Translations under genes and position numbers: made by a program
Part shown: positions 36,018-43,847 of the stretch, one piece after another
Layout: the number at the start of each line of letters is the position of its first letter
How positions within the stretch are numbered: position 1 is the first letter of the stretch
The notes under the pieces: model-generated
What the model was told of the DNA's origin: nothing
The model's database searches: none
The model's input: only the letters and a program-made list of their open reading frames with translations
Assembly: GCA_947164865.1 (NCBI GenBank)
Contig: CAMUYA010000021.1
Span: forward strand, 1 to 62,915
Source: an uncultured Lachnospiraceae bacterium
GTDB lineage: Bacteria; Bacillota; Clostridia; Lachnospirales; Lachnospiraceae
Length of the DNA stretch: 62,915 bases
Direction of reading: 5' to 3'

Positions 36018-36881
36018 TTATCTGATGTCCTTATTGTCTACATTGTCCATATCGTCGAAGTCCTGATTCTCGCCGACCATACCCCAGATAAAGGTATAAT
36101 TCTTGGAACCGCATCCGCAGTGGATGGACCAGCTGGGTGAGATAACGGCATCCTCGTTGTGCATAACGATGTGTCTGGTCTCCTGGGGCTCTCCCATGTA
36201 GTGCATAACAAATCCGTCATCGGGAACCTCAAAGTACATATACACTTCCATTCTTCTATCATGAGTGTGGCATGGCATTGAGTTCCATACACTTCCGGGC
36301 TCAAGGTGAGTCATACCCATCTCAAGCTGACAGCTCTCCACCTGTCCGGGAAGGATATACTTGCAGATAACGCGATGGTTTGCTTCCTCCATGCTTCCCA
36401 GCTCTTTCTTGTTCTCATCCTTAACGATCACAACGCCCTCTTCGGGTGTTCCGTTGGGCTTGATGAGCACTGTGGGATATGTGGCATGAGCAGGAGCGCT
36501 GTTTAAATAGAACTTTGCGGGATTGGATGCGTCATCGCTCTCGAAGGAGATATCCTTGGCTCCCATTCCGATGTACATACCCTCGCGGTGAGCAACCTTT
36601 GTTACCTTACCGTCTATGGTGATGCTGCCTGCGCCGCCGATATTGATGACTCCAAGCTCACGCCTCTGAAGGAAATAATCAGCTCTGAGTTCGTCTCCCG
36701 CAGTAAGCACCAGTTTGCTGCCTGTAGGTGTAGCCGATCCGAAGATGATCCTGTCTATATGGCTGTAAACCAGGTAAATCTCGCCGGGTTTAAATACCTT
36801 TTCTACAAGAAACTCTTCTCTGAGTCTCTTGGTGTCGTACCATTTAACATCCTTTGGTGAAGCTGCTGTTCTAAGTTCCAT
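36018..36881 (-). CDS. kduI: 5-keto-4-deoxyuronate isomerase
   Basis: A 287-aa cupin-like isomerase that converts 5-keto-4-deoxyuronate (from GH105 action) to 2,5-diketo-3-deoxygluconate. The metal-binding segments CHTHDRRMEVYMYFE and IHCGCGSKNYTFIWGM are clear, and the length matches the family (about 278 aa). It is the first gene of kduI-kduD-eda and is controlled by a promoter whose -35 box overlaps a TGTAA-N4-TTACA palindrome. Confidence 0.96.
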   Translation of the reverse strand: MELRTAASPKDVKWYDTKRLREEFLVEKVFKPGEIYLVYSHIDRIIFGSATPTGSKLVLTAGDELRADYFLQRRELGVINIGGAGSITIDGKVTKVAHREGMYIGMGAKDISFESDDASNPAKFYLNSAPAHATYPTVLIKPNGTPEEGVVIVKDENKKELGSMEEANHRVICKYILPGQVESCQLEMGMTHLEPGSVWNSMPCHTHDRRMEVYMYFEVPDDGFVMHYMGEPQETRHIVMHNEDAVISPSWSIHCGCGSKNYTFIWGMVGENQDFDDMDNVDNKDIR

Positions 36882-36977
36882 GATCAGATTATCCTCCTTT
36901 TGGTGGCGCTCGAAGCGTCGAAATCATATGATAAAGCCTTAATACTATTAAACGTATTATGGCATATTGACCCTTGT

Positions 36978-37006
36978 ATCATATCAAAATGAAAGAAAAA
37001 TGTAAA
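36978..37006 (-). promoter_or_regulatory. Predicted kduI promoter
   Basis: On the minus strand, TTTACA (37001-37006) and TATGAT (36978-36983) are 17 bp apart. The -35 box forms one arm of the palindrome at 37001-37014. Confidence 0.7.
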
Positions 37007-37014
37007 CACTTACA
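37001..37014. promoter_or_regulatory. Operator-like palindrome overlapping the kduI -35 box
   Basis: TGTAAACACTTACA repeats the TGTAA-N4-TTACA pattern found before uxaBAC and the LacI gene. Its position over the -35 box fits repression. The rest of the 36882-37216 gap holds only a weak plus-strand promoter candidate (TTGATA 37136-37141, TAAGTT 37159-37164) for the next gene. Confidence 0.65.
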
Positions 37015-37216
37015 TTTTTAAATAATCACCAAAAATGAGCATTAATTTTATACAATAATCACGGAACACCGGTCTTTCGTACCGCGTTCTCCCGCGTCCA
37101 AACGCCTTAGCCGCATCAAGCTAGAGCTGTCCCACTTGATAAAGCCCATGAAATAGTGTAAGTTTAATACCGGGTGAGTAATAAGAATATTAATAAGAAA
37201 AAAGTGAGGAAATATC

Positions 37217-37690
37217 ATGGAAAATACTAATCAGAATAACGCAGCACAGGTTAACACAGCACCCGTTGGCGCTTCTCAGAATATGGATCAGGATGTGCTT
37301 AAGCAGATACTTGTCTATCAGAAAAAAGAAGCCAGAAATTCCAAGATACTGTCAATAGCCGCCATCTGCGTGGCAGCGGCACTGCTTATCTCCCTTGCTA
37401 TCGTGGTTCCCAAGGTGTTCAGATTTATCGGACAGCTGGAGGAAACAGTTATGGAGGTGGACAATCTGCTGGTGGATGTCAAATCCATTACAAAAGATGT
37501 AAATGGCCTGGCTGATAATGTCAATTCACTTGTAGATAACACCAACAACATGGTGACAGACAACATGGGTGCCATAACCGAGATCGTCCAAAGCCTGAAT
37601 GAAATCGATTTTGACACCCTTAATAAAGCTATCACCGACCTGAGCGATGTGGTTGAACCACTCGGCAATATGGTGAGATATTTCAGATAA
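37217..37690 (+). CDS. Small single-pass membrane protein with a helical tail
   Basis: A 157-aa protein with an Asn/Gln-rich N-terminus (about 25 residues), one transmembrane helix (about 44-66, ILSIAAICVAAALLISLAIV) and a tail with heptad-like repeats (VDNLLVDVKSITKDVNGLAD and similar) likely to form a coiled coil. It resembles DUF948-like general-stress membrane proteins in layout; this is only an analogy. GAGG lies seven bases before the ATG. Its last eight bases overlap the convergent FMN dehydrogenase gene. Confidence 0.75.
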   Translation: MENTNQNNAAQVNTAPVGASQNMDQDVLKQILVYQKKEARNSKILSIAAICVAAALLISLAIVVPKVFRFIGQLEETVMEVDNLLVDVKSITKDVNGLADNVNSLVDNTNNMVTDNMGAITEIVQSLNEIDFDTLNKAITDLSDVVEPLGNMVRYFR

Positions 37691-38579
37691 AATGTAATAC
37701 CGAATCGTCTATTTCGGATACATGCTCAAACCCGGTAAAGCTCATGATATAGCGAAGCTCTTTACCCACATTTCTCAAAAATTCAGCTGCTCCCTCGGTG
37801 CCCTTATCTTCCAGGGCGGGAAGCATCGATCTTCCGACTGCGGCTGCATCAGCTCCCAGCGCCAGCGCCTTAAACACATCCGCGCCCGATGCAATACCGC
37901 AGTCTACCATTATCTTTACTCCTCTATCCCTAACGGCATCCCTTATCTTGGGAAGTACCATCAAAGGCGGCACTGCATAAGACAGGCGTCCGTGATGATG
38001 GCTCACTATGATGGCCTTAGCCCCTATATCTGCACATTTGACTGCATCCGTCACACTCAGCACGCCCTTTACCACAAAGGGAAGTTTTGTCATCTCCACA
38101 TAGGAGCGCAGCATATCGGAGGTCTGCTCTCCCATCTGCTCTCCCACGCATATATCGAGGCCTTCGCTTCCGAATATATGATCTATATCGATTCCTATCC
38201 CAAATGCGCCTGCTTCCTCGGCAAACTGCATCTGATCCCGCACTTTTCCGTTGTCGGCATAGGGCTTAACGATCCTTACCGTCTTTGCCCCGGTATCTGC
38301 TATCCTTTTAAACTGATCATTTTCCATCATTCCGCAAAAATTAAGAATATTGCATTCCTTTGCGGCAAGAGAATACTCCTCAAGGCCGTTTCTTTCCCGG
38401 CCCTTATAATTTCCCAGATGAGAAAACGCAGGTGTCATAACGGGGCTGTCAAACTTCTCTCCGAAAAACGTGGTTGAAATATCCGCAACCTTAGAATCGA
38501 TAAGCCGCTCCTCGATCAGAATGGAATCCATGTACTTTTCGGTAATAACATTTGCATCAGAGAGTCTTGTATAATCCAT
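37683..38579 (-). CDS. FMN-dependent alpha-hydroxy-acid dehydrogenase family protein
   Basis: A 298-aa flavoprotein barrel with the family hallmarks PFVVKGVLS (active-site Lys), SHHHGR (catalytic His and Arg region) and VDCGIASGADVFKALALGAD before AVGR (FMN phosphate binding). Relatives include lactate or glycolate oxidases and type 2 isopentenyl diphosphate isomerases; it is shorter than classical lactate oxidases (about 350-370 aa). The substrate is unknown. It overlaps the upstream TIM-barrel gene by 23 bp, suggesting a two-gene unit for a sugar-derived hydroxy acid. Confidence 0.8.
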   Translation of the reverse strand: MDYTRLSDANVITEKYMDSILIEERLIDSKVADISTTFFGEKFDSPVMTPAFSHLGNYKGRERNGLEEYSLAAKECNILNFCGMMENDQFKRIADTGAKTVRIVKPYADNGKVRDQMQFAEEAGAFGIGIDIDHIFGSEGLDICVGEQMGEQTSDMLRSYVEMTKLPFVVKGVLSVTDAVKCADIGAKAIIVSHHHGRLSYAVPPLMVLPKIRDAVRDRGVKIMVDCGIASGADVFKALALGADAAAVGRSMLPALEDKGTEGAAEFLRNVGKELRYIMSFTGFEHVSEIDDSVLHFI

Positions 38580-39390
38580 GAAGTTCCTCCTTTAAGTAAG
38601 CAAGATATTTTAAGTAATCCTCATCTGTAGAAAGATGTTCCAGAATCATTGGCATATCGGGGTCTATCTCATGCATCTTTTCAGCATAATACCTTATGGG
38701 GAACTCTCCGTCACCGGGGCCGCACTCCTCAAGCCTTAAGGTAAATGCCTCGCTAAGGTGCACATCCTTTAAGTGGCAGCTCTTTATCAGGTTTCCCAGC
38801 TTATCGGCGCATTCTTCCACAAATTCCCTCGCAAAGAAGTATCTGTCGGCAGAATTAACCATGTTGAATATATCCATATGAACAGCAAATCTTTCCCGAT
38901 CCACTTCCTCTATCAGCTTGAGATAATCATCGGGACCGGTGGGGATCATCCATGGCATGGGCTCCAGCGTAAAATATGTATGCTTCACATCCGCCCTGTC
39001 TATTATCTCTCTTACCATGCGGGCAGTTTCCCTGCGGGCTTCCTCCGAAAAATTCTCCTTGTATCCTCCATCCCATATAGGCCCGAAGGCACCCGCCACA
39101 TTGACGCAGCACCTTGCCCCGATAAAATCAGCCATACGAAGCTGCTCCACGCTGTAATCAACATTTTTCCTTCTCTCATCGGGATCGGGTGAAAGAGCAT
39201 TTCTCCAGATACCGACCTCAGCTATGGTCAGGCCGGCTTTTTCGGCAGCGTTTTTGTAGGCGATGATCTTTTCCTCGGGTTCATCGCTCGAAACAGGAAA
39301 ATTGACTGTGCTGCATCCCAGTTTTACCTGATTTGCTGCCCAGTCTTCCGCAGAACTGTGATCAAGTGGTGATGATGTTCCAAGCCTCAT
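38557..39390 (-). CDS. Sugar phosphate isomerase/epimerase-like TIM barrel protein
   Basis: A 277-aa member of the xylose-isomerase-like TIM barrel superfamily with metal-site candidates E in FTLEPMPW, D in VHMDIFN, H in CHLKDVH and E in ILEHL. It is distinct from the family member at 16006-16842. Its overlap with the FMN-dependent dehydrogenase gene suggests that the isomerised sugar or keto acid is the dehydrogenase substrate (inference). Confidence 0.78.
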   Translation of the reverse strand: MRLGTSSPLDHSSAEDWAANQVKLGCSTVNFPVSSDEPEEKIIAYKNAAEKAGLTIAEVGIWRNALSPDPDERRKNVDYSVEQLRMADFIGARCCVNVAGAFGPIWDGGYKENFSEEARRETARMVREIIDRADVKHTYFTLEPMPWMIPTGPDDYLKLIEEVDRERFAVHMDIFNMVNSADRYFFAREFVEECADKLGNLIKSCHLKDVHLSEAFTLRLEECGPGDGEFPIRYYAEKMHEIDPDMPMILEHLSTDEDYLKYLAYLKEELHGLYKTL

Positions 39391-39460
39391 TATGCCTTAC
39401 CTCCACATTTGATGCGCCTTGTCAATCCGATGCGCAGTCAGCCAAGTCTCGCCGGCAATA

Positions 39461-40111
39461 CTAAACAATTGTTACCACATCTGCAGGCGATTCGGCAAGA
39501 TAGGTTGCGCCCGCTTTTGTAAGCTCCTCGCTGTCTCCATAACCATAGAGCACACCGATGGAATCAAGCCCTGCCTCTACGGCAGCAGTAATGTCGTAAT
39601 GCCTGTCTCCCACCATCACGGCCTTTGATAAATCATTTATCCCACATTCCTTTATGGCATAATTGATAACGTCTATCTTGTTCGGCCTGTCGGTATCGTT
39701 GGAAGTGCCCACAAAATCAAAGAATTCCAGCAGATCAAAATGCTCAAGCACTGTCTTAGTGCCCTTCATATTCTTGGAGGTGGCCACGATCAGCTTCTTT
39801 CCGGCCTTTTTAAGCTCTGACAGCATTTCGCGTACGCCGGGGTATACGGAGTTTTCAAACACTCCTCCAAGCTCGTGATAGTACTTCCTGTAAAGGGCTA
39901 TAGCCTTTACTGTATCCTCATCCGACATTCCCAGCATGTTTCCAAAGGATTCCGAGAGCGGAGGTCCGACAAATTTCATCATGCTGCTTCGCTCGGGCAC
40001 CTCCACACCCATCTCCTTAAGAGTGTACTCAAACCCGTTCAATATCCCCGGGCTTGAATCAGTGAGAGTCCCGTCCAGATCAAACAAAATATAATCGTAC
40101 CTTCCGCTCAT
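39461..40111 (-). CDS. HAD-family hydrolase, phosphoglycolate phosphatase-like
   Basis: A 216-aa phosphatase with motif I DLDGTLTDS (about residues 11-19), motif II VATSKN, a motif III Lys near RPNKID and motif IV VGDRHYDI. A helical cap lies between motifs I and II, as in phosphoglycolate phosphatases and PpaX. It probably removes phosphate from a small metabolite. GGAGG precedes the ATG. A degenerate TTTATGC repeat occupies the 60-bp gap to the next gene (40112-40171). Confidence 0.85.
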   Translation of the reverse strand: MSGRYDYILFDLDGTLTDSSPGILNGFEYTLKEMGVEVPERSSMMKFVGPPLSESFGNMLGMSDEDTVKAIALYRKYYHELGGVFENSVYPGVREMLSELKKAGKKLIVATSKNMKGTKTVLEHFDLLEFFDFVGTSNDTDRPNKIDVINYAIKECGINDLSKAVMVGDRHYDITAAVEAGLDSIGVLYGYGDSEELTKAGATYLAESPADVVTIV

Positions 40112-40171
40112 CTTTCCTCCTGTACACTATGCATTATGCATACACACATTATGCCTTTATGCATTGTGTCT

Positions 40172-40840
40172 TTATGCCTTATGTCTTTTAGCGTAATCCT
40201 CTCTTATAGGCTCGAAGCAGGCTCCCATAGCCATAGATGCTTCCTTGCAGCTCTTTGACCTTCTTACAGCCGATATGGTGTCGGACAACACGCTGAAATT
40301 AAGCGCTGTTCCCGCTTCATCGCACTCATAATTGACGGCTCTGTCCGCGCCGATACCGAACCTTCCGGCCACTTCTATCGCATCGATATTTGCTCCCAGG
40401 AACAGAAATTCCCATCCTCGTTTTGATTTAGCCTTTTCCACCATCTTCTTAACCTTTTTGTAGTCATAAGTATGGCTGGCATTTTCCATACCGTCGGTGG
40501 TGATGATAAAAAGAGTCTTCTCGGGAACGTCTTCTTCCTTTCCTTCCTTGTGAAGCTTTGAAATATGATGAATGGCTCCGCCTATCGCATCCAGAAGTGC
40601 CGTGCAGCCTCTTACATAATACTGGCTGTCGGTCATTGGAGTGATCTTGCTTACCGGTACTCTGTCGTAGAGTATCTCGGTCCTGTCATCAAAAAGGACT
40701 GTGGAGATAACAGCCTCTCCCTCTTCCTTTCTCTGCTTTTCGATCATCGAATTGAAGCCGCCGATGGTATCGGCCTCAAGACCACTCATGGAACCGCTTC
40801 TGTCAAGTATGAATACTACCTCTGTTAATCCCTTACGCAT
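40172..40840 (-). CDS. von Willebrand factor A domain protein
   Basis: A 222-aa cytosolic vWA protein with a MIDAS metal site (DRSGSMSG at residues 13-20, plus the Thr in RGCTALLDAIGG and the Asp in TTDGMEN). Such proteins act as metal-dependent protein-binding modules. The next gene upstream (40980-41807) encodes a helical-domain protein that may be its partner. No function can be assigned. Confidence 0.85.
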   Translation of the reverse strand: MRKGLTEVVFILDRSGSMSGLEADTIGGFNSMIEKQRKEEGEAVISTVLFDDRTEILYDRVPVSKITPMTDSQYYVRGCTALLDAIGGAIHHISKLHKEGKEEDVPEKTLFIITTDGMENASHTYDYKKVKKMVEKAKSKRGWEFLFLGANIDAIEVAGRFGIGADRAVNYECDEAGTALNFSVLSDTISAVRRSKSCKEASMAMGACFEPIREDYAKRHKA

Positions 40841-40930
40841 AATGTTTGCCCTCCTTATTTTGGCTTCCCTTTTGGGTTTTCCCTTACGGGTTTGTTTACC
40901 TTACGGGCTCATTATACGAAAAGTTTTTTG

Positions 40931-40955
40931 AAAAACGGTCGCTTGCTGAGCGACC
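40931..40955 (-). terminator. Rho-independent terminator
   Basis: Arms GGTCGCT (40937-40943) and AGCGACC (40949-40955) with a 5-base loop, followed on the minus strand by G and five T. It ends the gene at 40980-41807 and implies that the vWA gene has its own promoter. The 40860-40910 stretch before the vWA gene has degenerate repeats (CCCTTTTGGG, CCCTTACGGG). Confidence 0.85.
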
Positions 40956-40979
40956 TTATAATTTTATAAAAAATAACCC

Positions 40980-41807
40980 TTATTGAATAATACAGGGCAA
41001 TCCATGCTCTTCAAGCTGAATGTCCAGTTCGATCATATCATAAATCTCATTTTCGATGAAATAAGAAAATATGATATCCGTCTTATCACAGGGCGAAAGG
41101 GCATAGCCTGCCCTTGCCAGCAGATCCTTTGATTCGTCCAGATTAAGCTTTGCCCCCACACAGAGGCACAGGGCCGTCTGCTTCTGGGGATGATAATTCA
41201 CATCATTTTTGATCTTGGAAAAAACCTTTTTGTCTACGATGGCTCTTTTATATACATCGGCATTTTTCATGTTCTTATCTTCTATAAGAAACATGAGATA
41301 CTGGGAAAATGTGTCAGAAAGATGCTTTATCCGCTCCTCAAGACGGCTCTCATGAATCTCCTCGAAATCAAGGCATTCATCTTCAGCTTCTTCGCTCAAG
41401 GAGGCGCACATTAATACTTCAGTAGAATCGTCTTCAAGAGATTCTTCTTCAATTGCTTCTTCTGCGATGGATTCTTCTTCAATTTCTTCTACTTGCGCTG
41501 ATTCACGCTTTTCATCTTCATGCGGCTCATGCAACGGAGCGGAACCCATGCAAGCATCTGCGTTTTGCTTCTTGCTCTGCCTGAATACGGTATCAAAAAA
41601 GCCACTTGATGCAGATTTTGGCGGAGCCATATTCGATGTCGCCATATTCGCAGAAGCCATCATCGAAGACATAGCCTGAGCGGGCATTGCATGAGCCCCC
41701 ATTACCGCAGGTTCCCCAACCATACCATCTACTATATAATGCTTTTTTATATAATCATCAAGATCGGGATAATCCCTTTTCTTGATACGTTTTTTAAACA
41801 ATGCCAT
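40980..41807 (-). CDS. Protein with disordered acidic middle and C-terminal helical domain
   Basis: A 275-aa protein. A basic N-terminus (ALFKKRIKKRDYPDLDDYI) leads into a Met/Ala-rich segment (about residues 35-65) and a Glu-rich low-complexity stretch (about 95-150). The C-terminal 110 residues (from LSDTFSQYLMFLIEDKNMK, with NADVYKRAIVDKKVFSKI) form a helical, HTH-like domain that I recall from Clostridia proteins next to vWA or macro domains. It may be an adaptor for the vWA protein. Its role is unknown. Confidence 0.7.
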   Translation of the reverse strand: MALFKKRIKKRDYPDLDDYIKKHYIVDGMVGEPAVMGAHAMPAQAMSSMMASANMATSNMAPPKSASSGFFDTVFRQSKKQNADACMGSAPLHEPHEDEKRESAQVEEIEEESIAEEAIEEESLEDDSTEVLMCASLSEEAEDECLDFEEIHESRLEERIKHLSDTFSQYLMFLIEDKNMKNADVYKRAIVDKKVFSKIKNDVNYHPQKQTALCLCVGAKLNLDESKDLLARAGYALSPCDKTDIIFSYFIENEIYDMIELDIQLEEHGLPCIIQ

Positions 41808-41847
41808 ATTCTATATTCCATCCGTAATAATTCAGAGTTTTTTTATT

Positions 41848-42135
41848 CTATACAATAGGCTTCTTAGGTTCGGATAGCGGTACTATTGCAAGCTTATATC
41901 CAAGAGGCACCAACACTCTTAGCAAGCTATCAATCTGAGGAGAATGAGTTGCTTTTTCCATACGGGAAATCAAGGGTTGCTTTACATTGCATAACGAGGC
42001 TACATCCGCTTGTGAAAGGCCCTGCTTTTCCCTTATTTCTACCATTGTCCTTATAAGCTCTTTCTCAAGTTCAATAGCACTTTCTTCTTCGGCCGATATA
42101 TTCAGTTCATTTCGAAATTCTTTCCAATCACTCAT
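41848..42135 (-). CDS. XRE-family antitoxin (HigA-like)
   Basis: A 95-aa protein with a helix-turn-helix at about residues 39-65 (GLSQADVASLCNVKQPLISR). It lies directly after, and overlaps by 8 bp, a RelE/HigB-like toxin gene, the toxin-first order of HigBA modules. It should neutralise the toxin and repress the operon through the palindrome at 42515-42530. Confidence 0.85.
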   Translation of the reverse strand: MSDWKEFRNELNISAEEESAIELEKELIRTMVEIREKQGLSQADVASLCNVKQPLISRMEKATHSPQIDSLLRVLVPLGYKLAIVPLSEPKKPIV

Positions 42136-42496
42136 GTTTTCCGAATCTCCTCTTGTAATCCGCCAATTCTTTTTTTGCTTTATCTATTTCACGCCGTGGA
42201 GTCTTTTGCGTTTTCTTTCTAAAATGATGTAGAAGTAAGAAACAATCATCGGAATAATACGCATATAATACTCGATTGGATAATGGCCTCAATTCCCAGA
42301 TTTCTCCGTCAAGATGCTTAGTAACAGGTTGTCCTACCATTGTTCCCATCTCTTCCAACAGATCTATATATGCTACCGTCTTATTAAAATTTATCCTGGC
42401 TTCCTTACTCCGGGTTGATTTTTCACGTAACCCACTAATAAACGCCTTCACATCACTGTAACCACGTTCATCTTCGTAAAACTTAATATCGAACAT
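42128..42496 (-). CDS. RelE/HigB-like toxin (Gp49-like)
   Basis: A 122-aa protein with the HigB/phage Gp49-like pattern: a conserved helix pair, then HLDGEIWELRPLSNRVLYAY and the C-terminal LLHHFRKKTQKTPRREI basic segment. Members cleave mRNA on the ribosome. There is no good ribosome binding site before the ATG, consistent with low expression relative to the antitoxin. Confidence 0.85.
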   Translation of the reverse strand: MFDIKFYEDERGYSDVKAFISGLREKSTRSKEARINFNKTVAYIDLLEEMGTMVGQPVTKHLDGEIWELRPLSNRVLYAYYSDDCFLLLHHFRKKTQKTPRREIDKAKKELADYKRRFGKHE

Positions 42497-42514
42497 ATAT
42501 TACTTATATATACA

Positions 42515-42530
42515 ATAACATATTTGTTAT
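42515..42530. promoter_or_regulatory. Operator-like palindrome of the toxin-antitoxin operon
   Basis: ATAACATATTTGTTAT has 6-bp inverted arms and lies 19 bp upstream of the toxin start. A further related half-site (TTTGTTATT) lies at 42547-42555. Its position suits autoregulation by the HigA-like protein. Confidence 0.5.
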
Positions 42531-42550
42531 AAAAATCAATATCAAATTTG

Positions 42551-42826
42551 TTATTGAGATATGCTTCCTTTCTTTTTTTCGTTATATACTTTGTAAGCAA
42601 TCAGTCTTAACACGTACTCCGGCATAACTCTTCGCCCAAGTTCCCATTCCTGCATGGTTCTGTACGGAATACCAAGCCAATCCGAAAAATCTTTACGATT
42701 CATACCACTCTGTTCTCTGATCATTCTAAATGCATATGCCATCTTATAGCGTTCAGCATTATCACCATTCTGATCCCTTTCAAACTCAATCTCTATTCCT
42801 TCTACATTATAGGTTTCTGTTTTCAT
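42551..42826 (-). CDS. XRE-family repressor, self-regulated
   Basis: A 91-aa protein with a C-terminal helix-turn-helix (MNRKDFSDWLGIPYRTMQEW, about residues 41-62) and the ELGRRVMPEYVLRLI continuation typical of short Firmicutes XRE proteins. No toxin gene overlaps it. Its promoter encloses a perfect palindrome (42877-42891), so it should repress itself. It may control the neighbouring genes or be a solitary antitoxin. Confidence 0.82.
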   Translation of the reverse strand: MKTETYNVEGIEIEFERDQNGDNAERYKMAYAFRMIREQSGMNRKDFSDWLGIPYRTMQEWELGRRVMPEYVLRLIAYKVYNEKKKGSISQ

Positions 42827-42872
42827 TTTTCTTCTCCTCGGTATGTAGTCAGTGCGTGTATAGATTAAAGTA

Positions 42873-42899
42873 TAATGTAGTCAATGACTACTTGTCAAT
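42873..42899 (-). promoter_or_regulatory. Promoter with embedded operator of the XRE gene
   Basis: On the minus strand, TTGACA is followed by TATACT after about 18 bp. The spacer contains the perfect palindrome GTAGTCAATGACTAC (42877-42891). A half-site GTAGTCA recurs at 42845-42851, between promoter and gene. This is a classic self-repression layout. Confidence 0.75.
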
Positions 42900-42925
42900 A
42901 AAAAAGGCAGTCGGATTTGACTGCC
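42900..42925 (-). terminator. Rho-independent terminator
   Basis: Arms GGCAGTC (42906-42912) and GACTGCC (42919-42925) precede six T on the minus strand. It would stop transcripts from the 43133-43717 gene. The stretch 42926-43132 shows no gene or other signal that I can support. Confidence 0.8.
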
Positions 42926-43132
42926 TTTAACCTATATTTTTACCGATATTTTTTTCTTCGGTCATATGAAATCCTTTAATTTGCATGCATTCTGAACCTC
43001 TTGTTCAGCGGTTGAACGATGCATCGGGTTCGGGGAAAAGTATTTGCCTTTTTAACTCTTCAAAATATCAATGTAGTATTCAATCTTAGCGTGGGGATAA
43101 GGGGAATTCAATATTTGATTTGTGACACAAGC

Positions 43133-43717
43133 CTAAAACATACCTCCTAGGATATCCTCAAAATAGCCCGCTATCCCCGATGTATAATCAAAGTCATCAT
43201 AGTTATCCGGAAAAAGATGGTCCCTCCAATGATATTCAGGAAAAGGCAGGGATTTTCCTTTACGAAAGACATATTCAAGTTCATAAGCAAGTTCCGGGAT
43301 ATAGATCTGTTCACTAAGGCAGGAAATGCTATTGCACCATATGGATTCAAGCCTTTTTAGCATATCAAAAACCTTTTCAGGATCTGCTTTAATGCCTCTT
43401 CTTATATGGACTCCTCTGCATGCCTTTAAGATGGATCCGATTTCCTCTACGCTTTCTGCATGGGGATCAAAGAGTCCTTTCCGGTACTGCTCTGCATCCG
43501 GTTTTCTTATGTTCCCGTCATTATCCCGGTATACGAGCCTGCTTAAAAAATATAATCCTGAGCACGTCGCATAAAGCTTAAGATGATCATCCTGATCTAT
43601 TATTCCCGTTGATAGAAGGCATACCGCGTTATGCGTTACGCTTCTTTCTATGTCGTCTATGAACGAAGCAATTGTCTTTTTTGTGGTAAGTATCTGGCCG
43701 TAATGCGGTAAATCCAT
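43133..43717 (-). CDS. Protein of unknown function under the shared island promoter
   Basis: A 194-aa soluble protein that I do not recognise. It is mixed alpha/beta by appearance, with several Tyr, Trp and Cys residues, and has no signal peptide or membrane helix. AGGAGG precedes the ATG by four bases. It is a single-gene unit whose upstream region carries the same element as two other island operons (43762-43803), so it is probably expressed with them. Confidence 0.7.
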   Translation of the reverse strand: MDLPHYGQILTTKKTIASFIDDIERSVTHNAVCLLSTGIIDQDDHLKLYATCSGLYFLSRLVYRDNDGNIRKPDAEQYRKGLFDPHAESVEEIGSILKACRGVHIRRGIKADPEKVFDMLKRLESIWCNSISCLSEQIYIPELAYELEYVFRKGKSLPFPEYHWRDHLFPDNYDDFDYTSGIAGYFEDILGGMF

Positions 43718-43761
43718 ATATCCTCCTTGTATCTTTCATGGTTAGCAGTTTCCTATGATCC

Positions 43762-43803
43762 TATCTTATCAGGTATAAATGCTCATTTTTTTGTACAAAA
43801 AAG
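43762..43803 (-). promoter_or_regulatory. Shared island promoter element, copy 1
   Basis: Read on the minus strand: the palindrome TTTTTTGTACAAAAAA, then ATG-NN-CAT and TGATAAGAT about 12 bases further. The first T-tract doubles as the tail of the preceding terminator. Near-identical elements precede the genes starting at 47489 and 52435. No standard -35/-10 spacing fits all three copies. Confidence 0.6.
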
Positions 43804-43827
43804 AGACCTTGCCTTTTGCAAGATCTC
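43797..43827 (-). terminator. Terminator of the WYL regulator operon
   Basis: Arms at 43803-43812 and 43818-43827 form a 10-bp stem (one G-U type mismatch) with a 5-base loop, followed on the minus strand by six T. Confidence 0.88.
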
Positions 43828-43847
43828 AATAAAAGAATCAGGGCATA

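Noticed and set aside
36882..37216. Riboswitch before kduI or the plus-strand small protein
   Set aside because: The interval is explained by the promoter and operator. I found no conserved riboswitch core.
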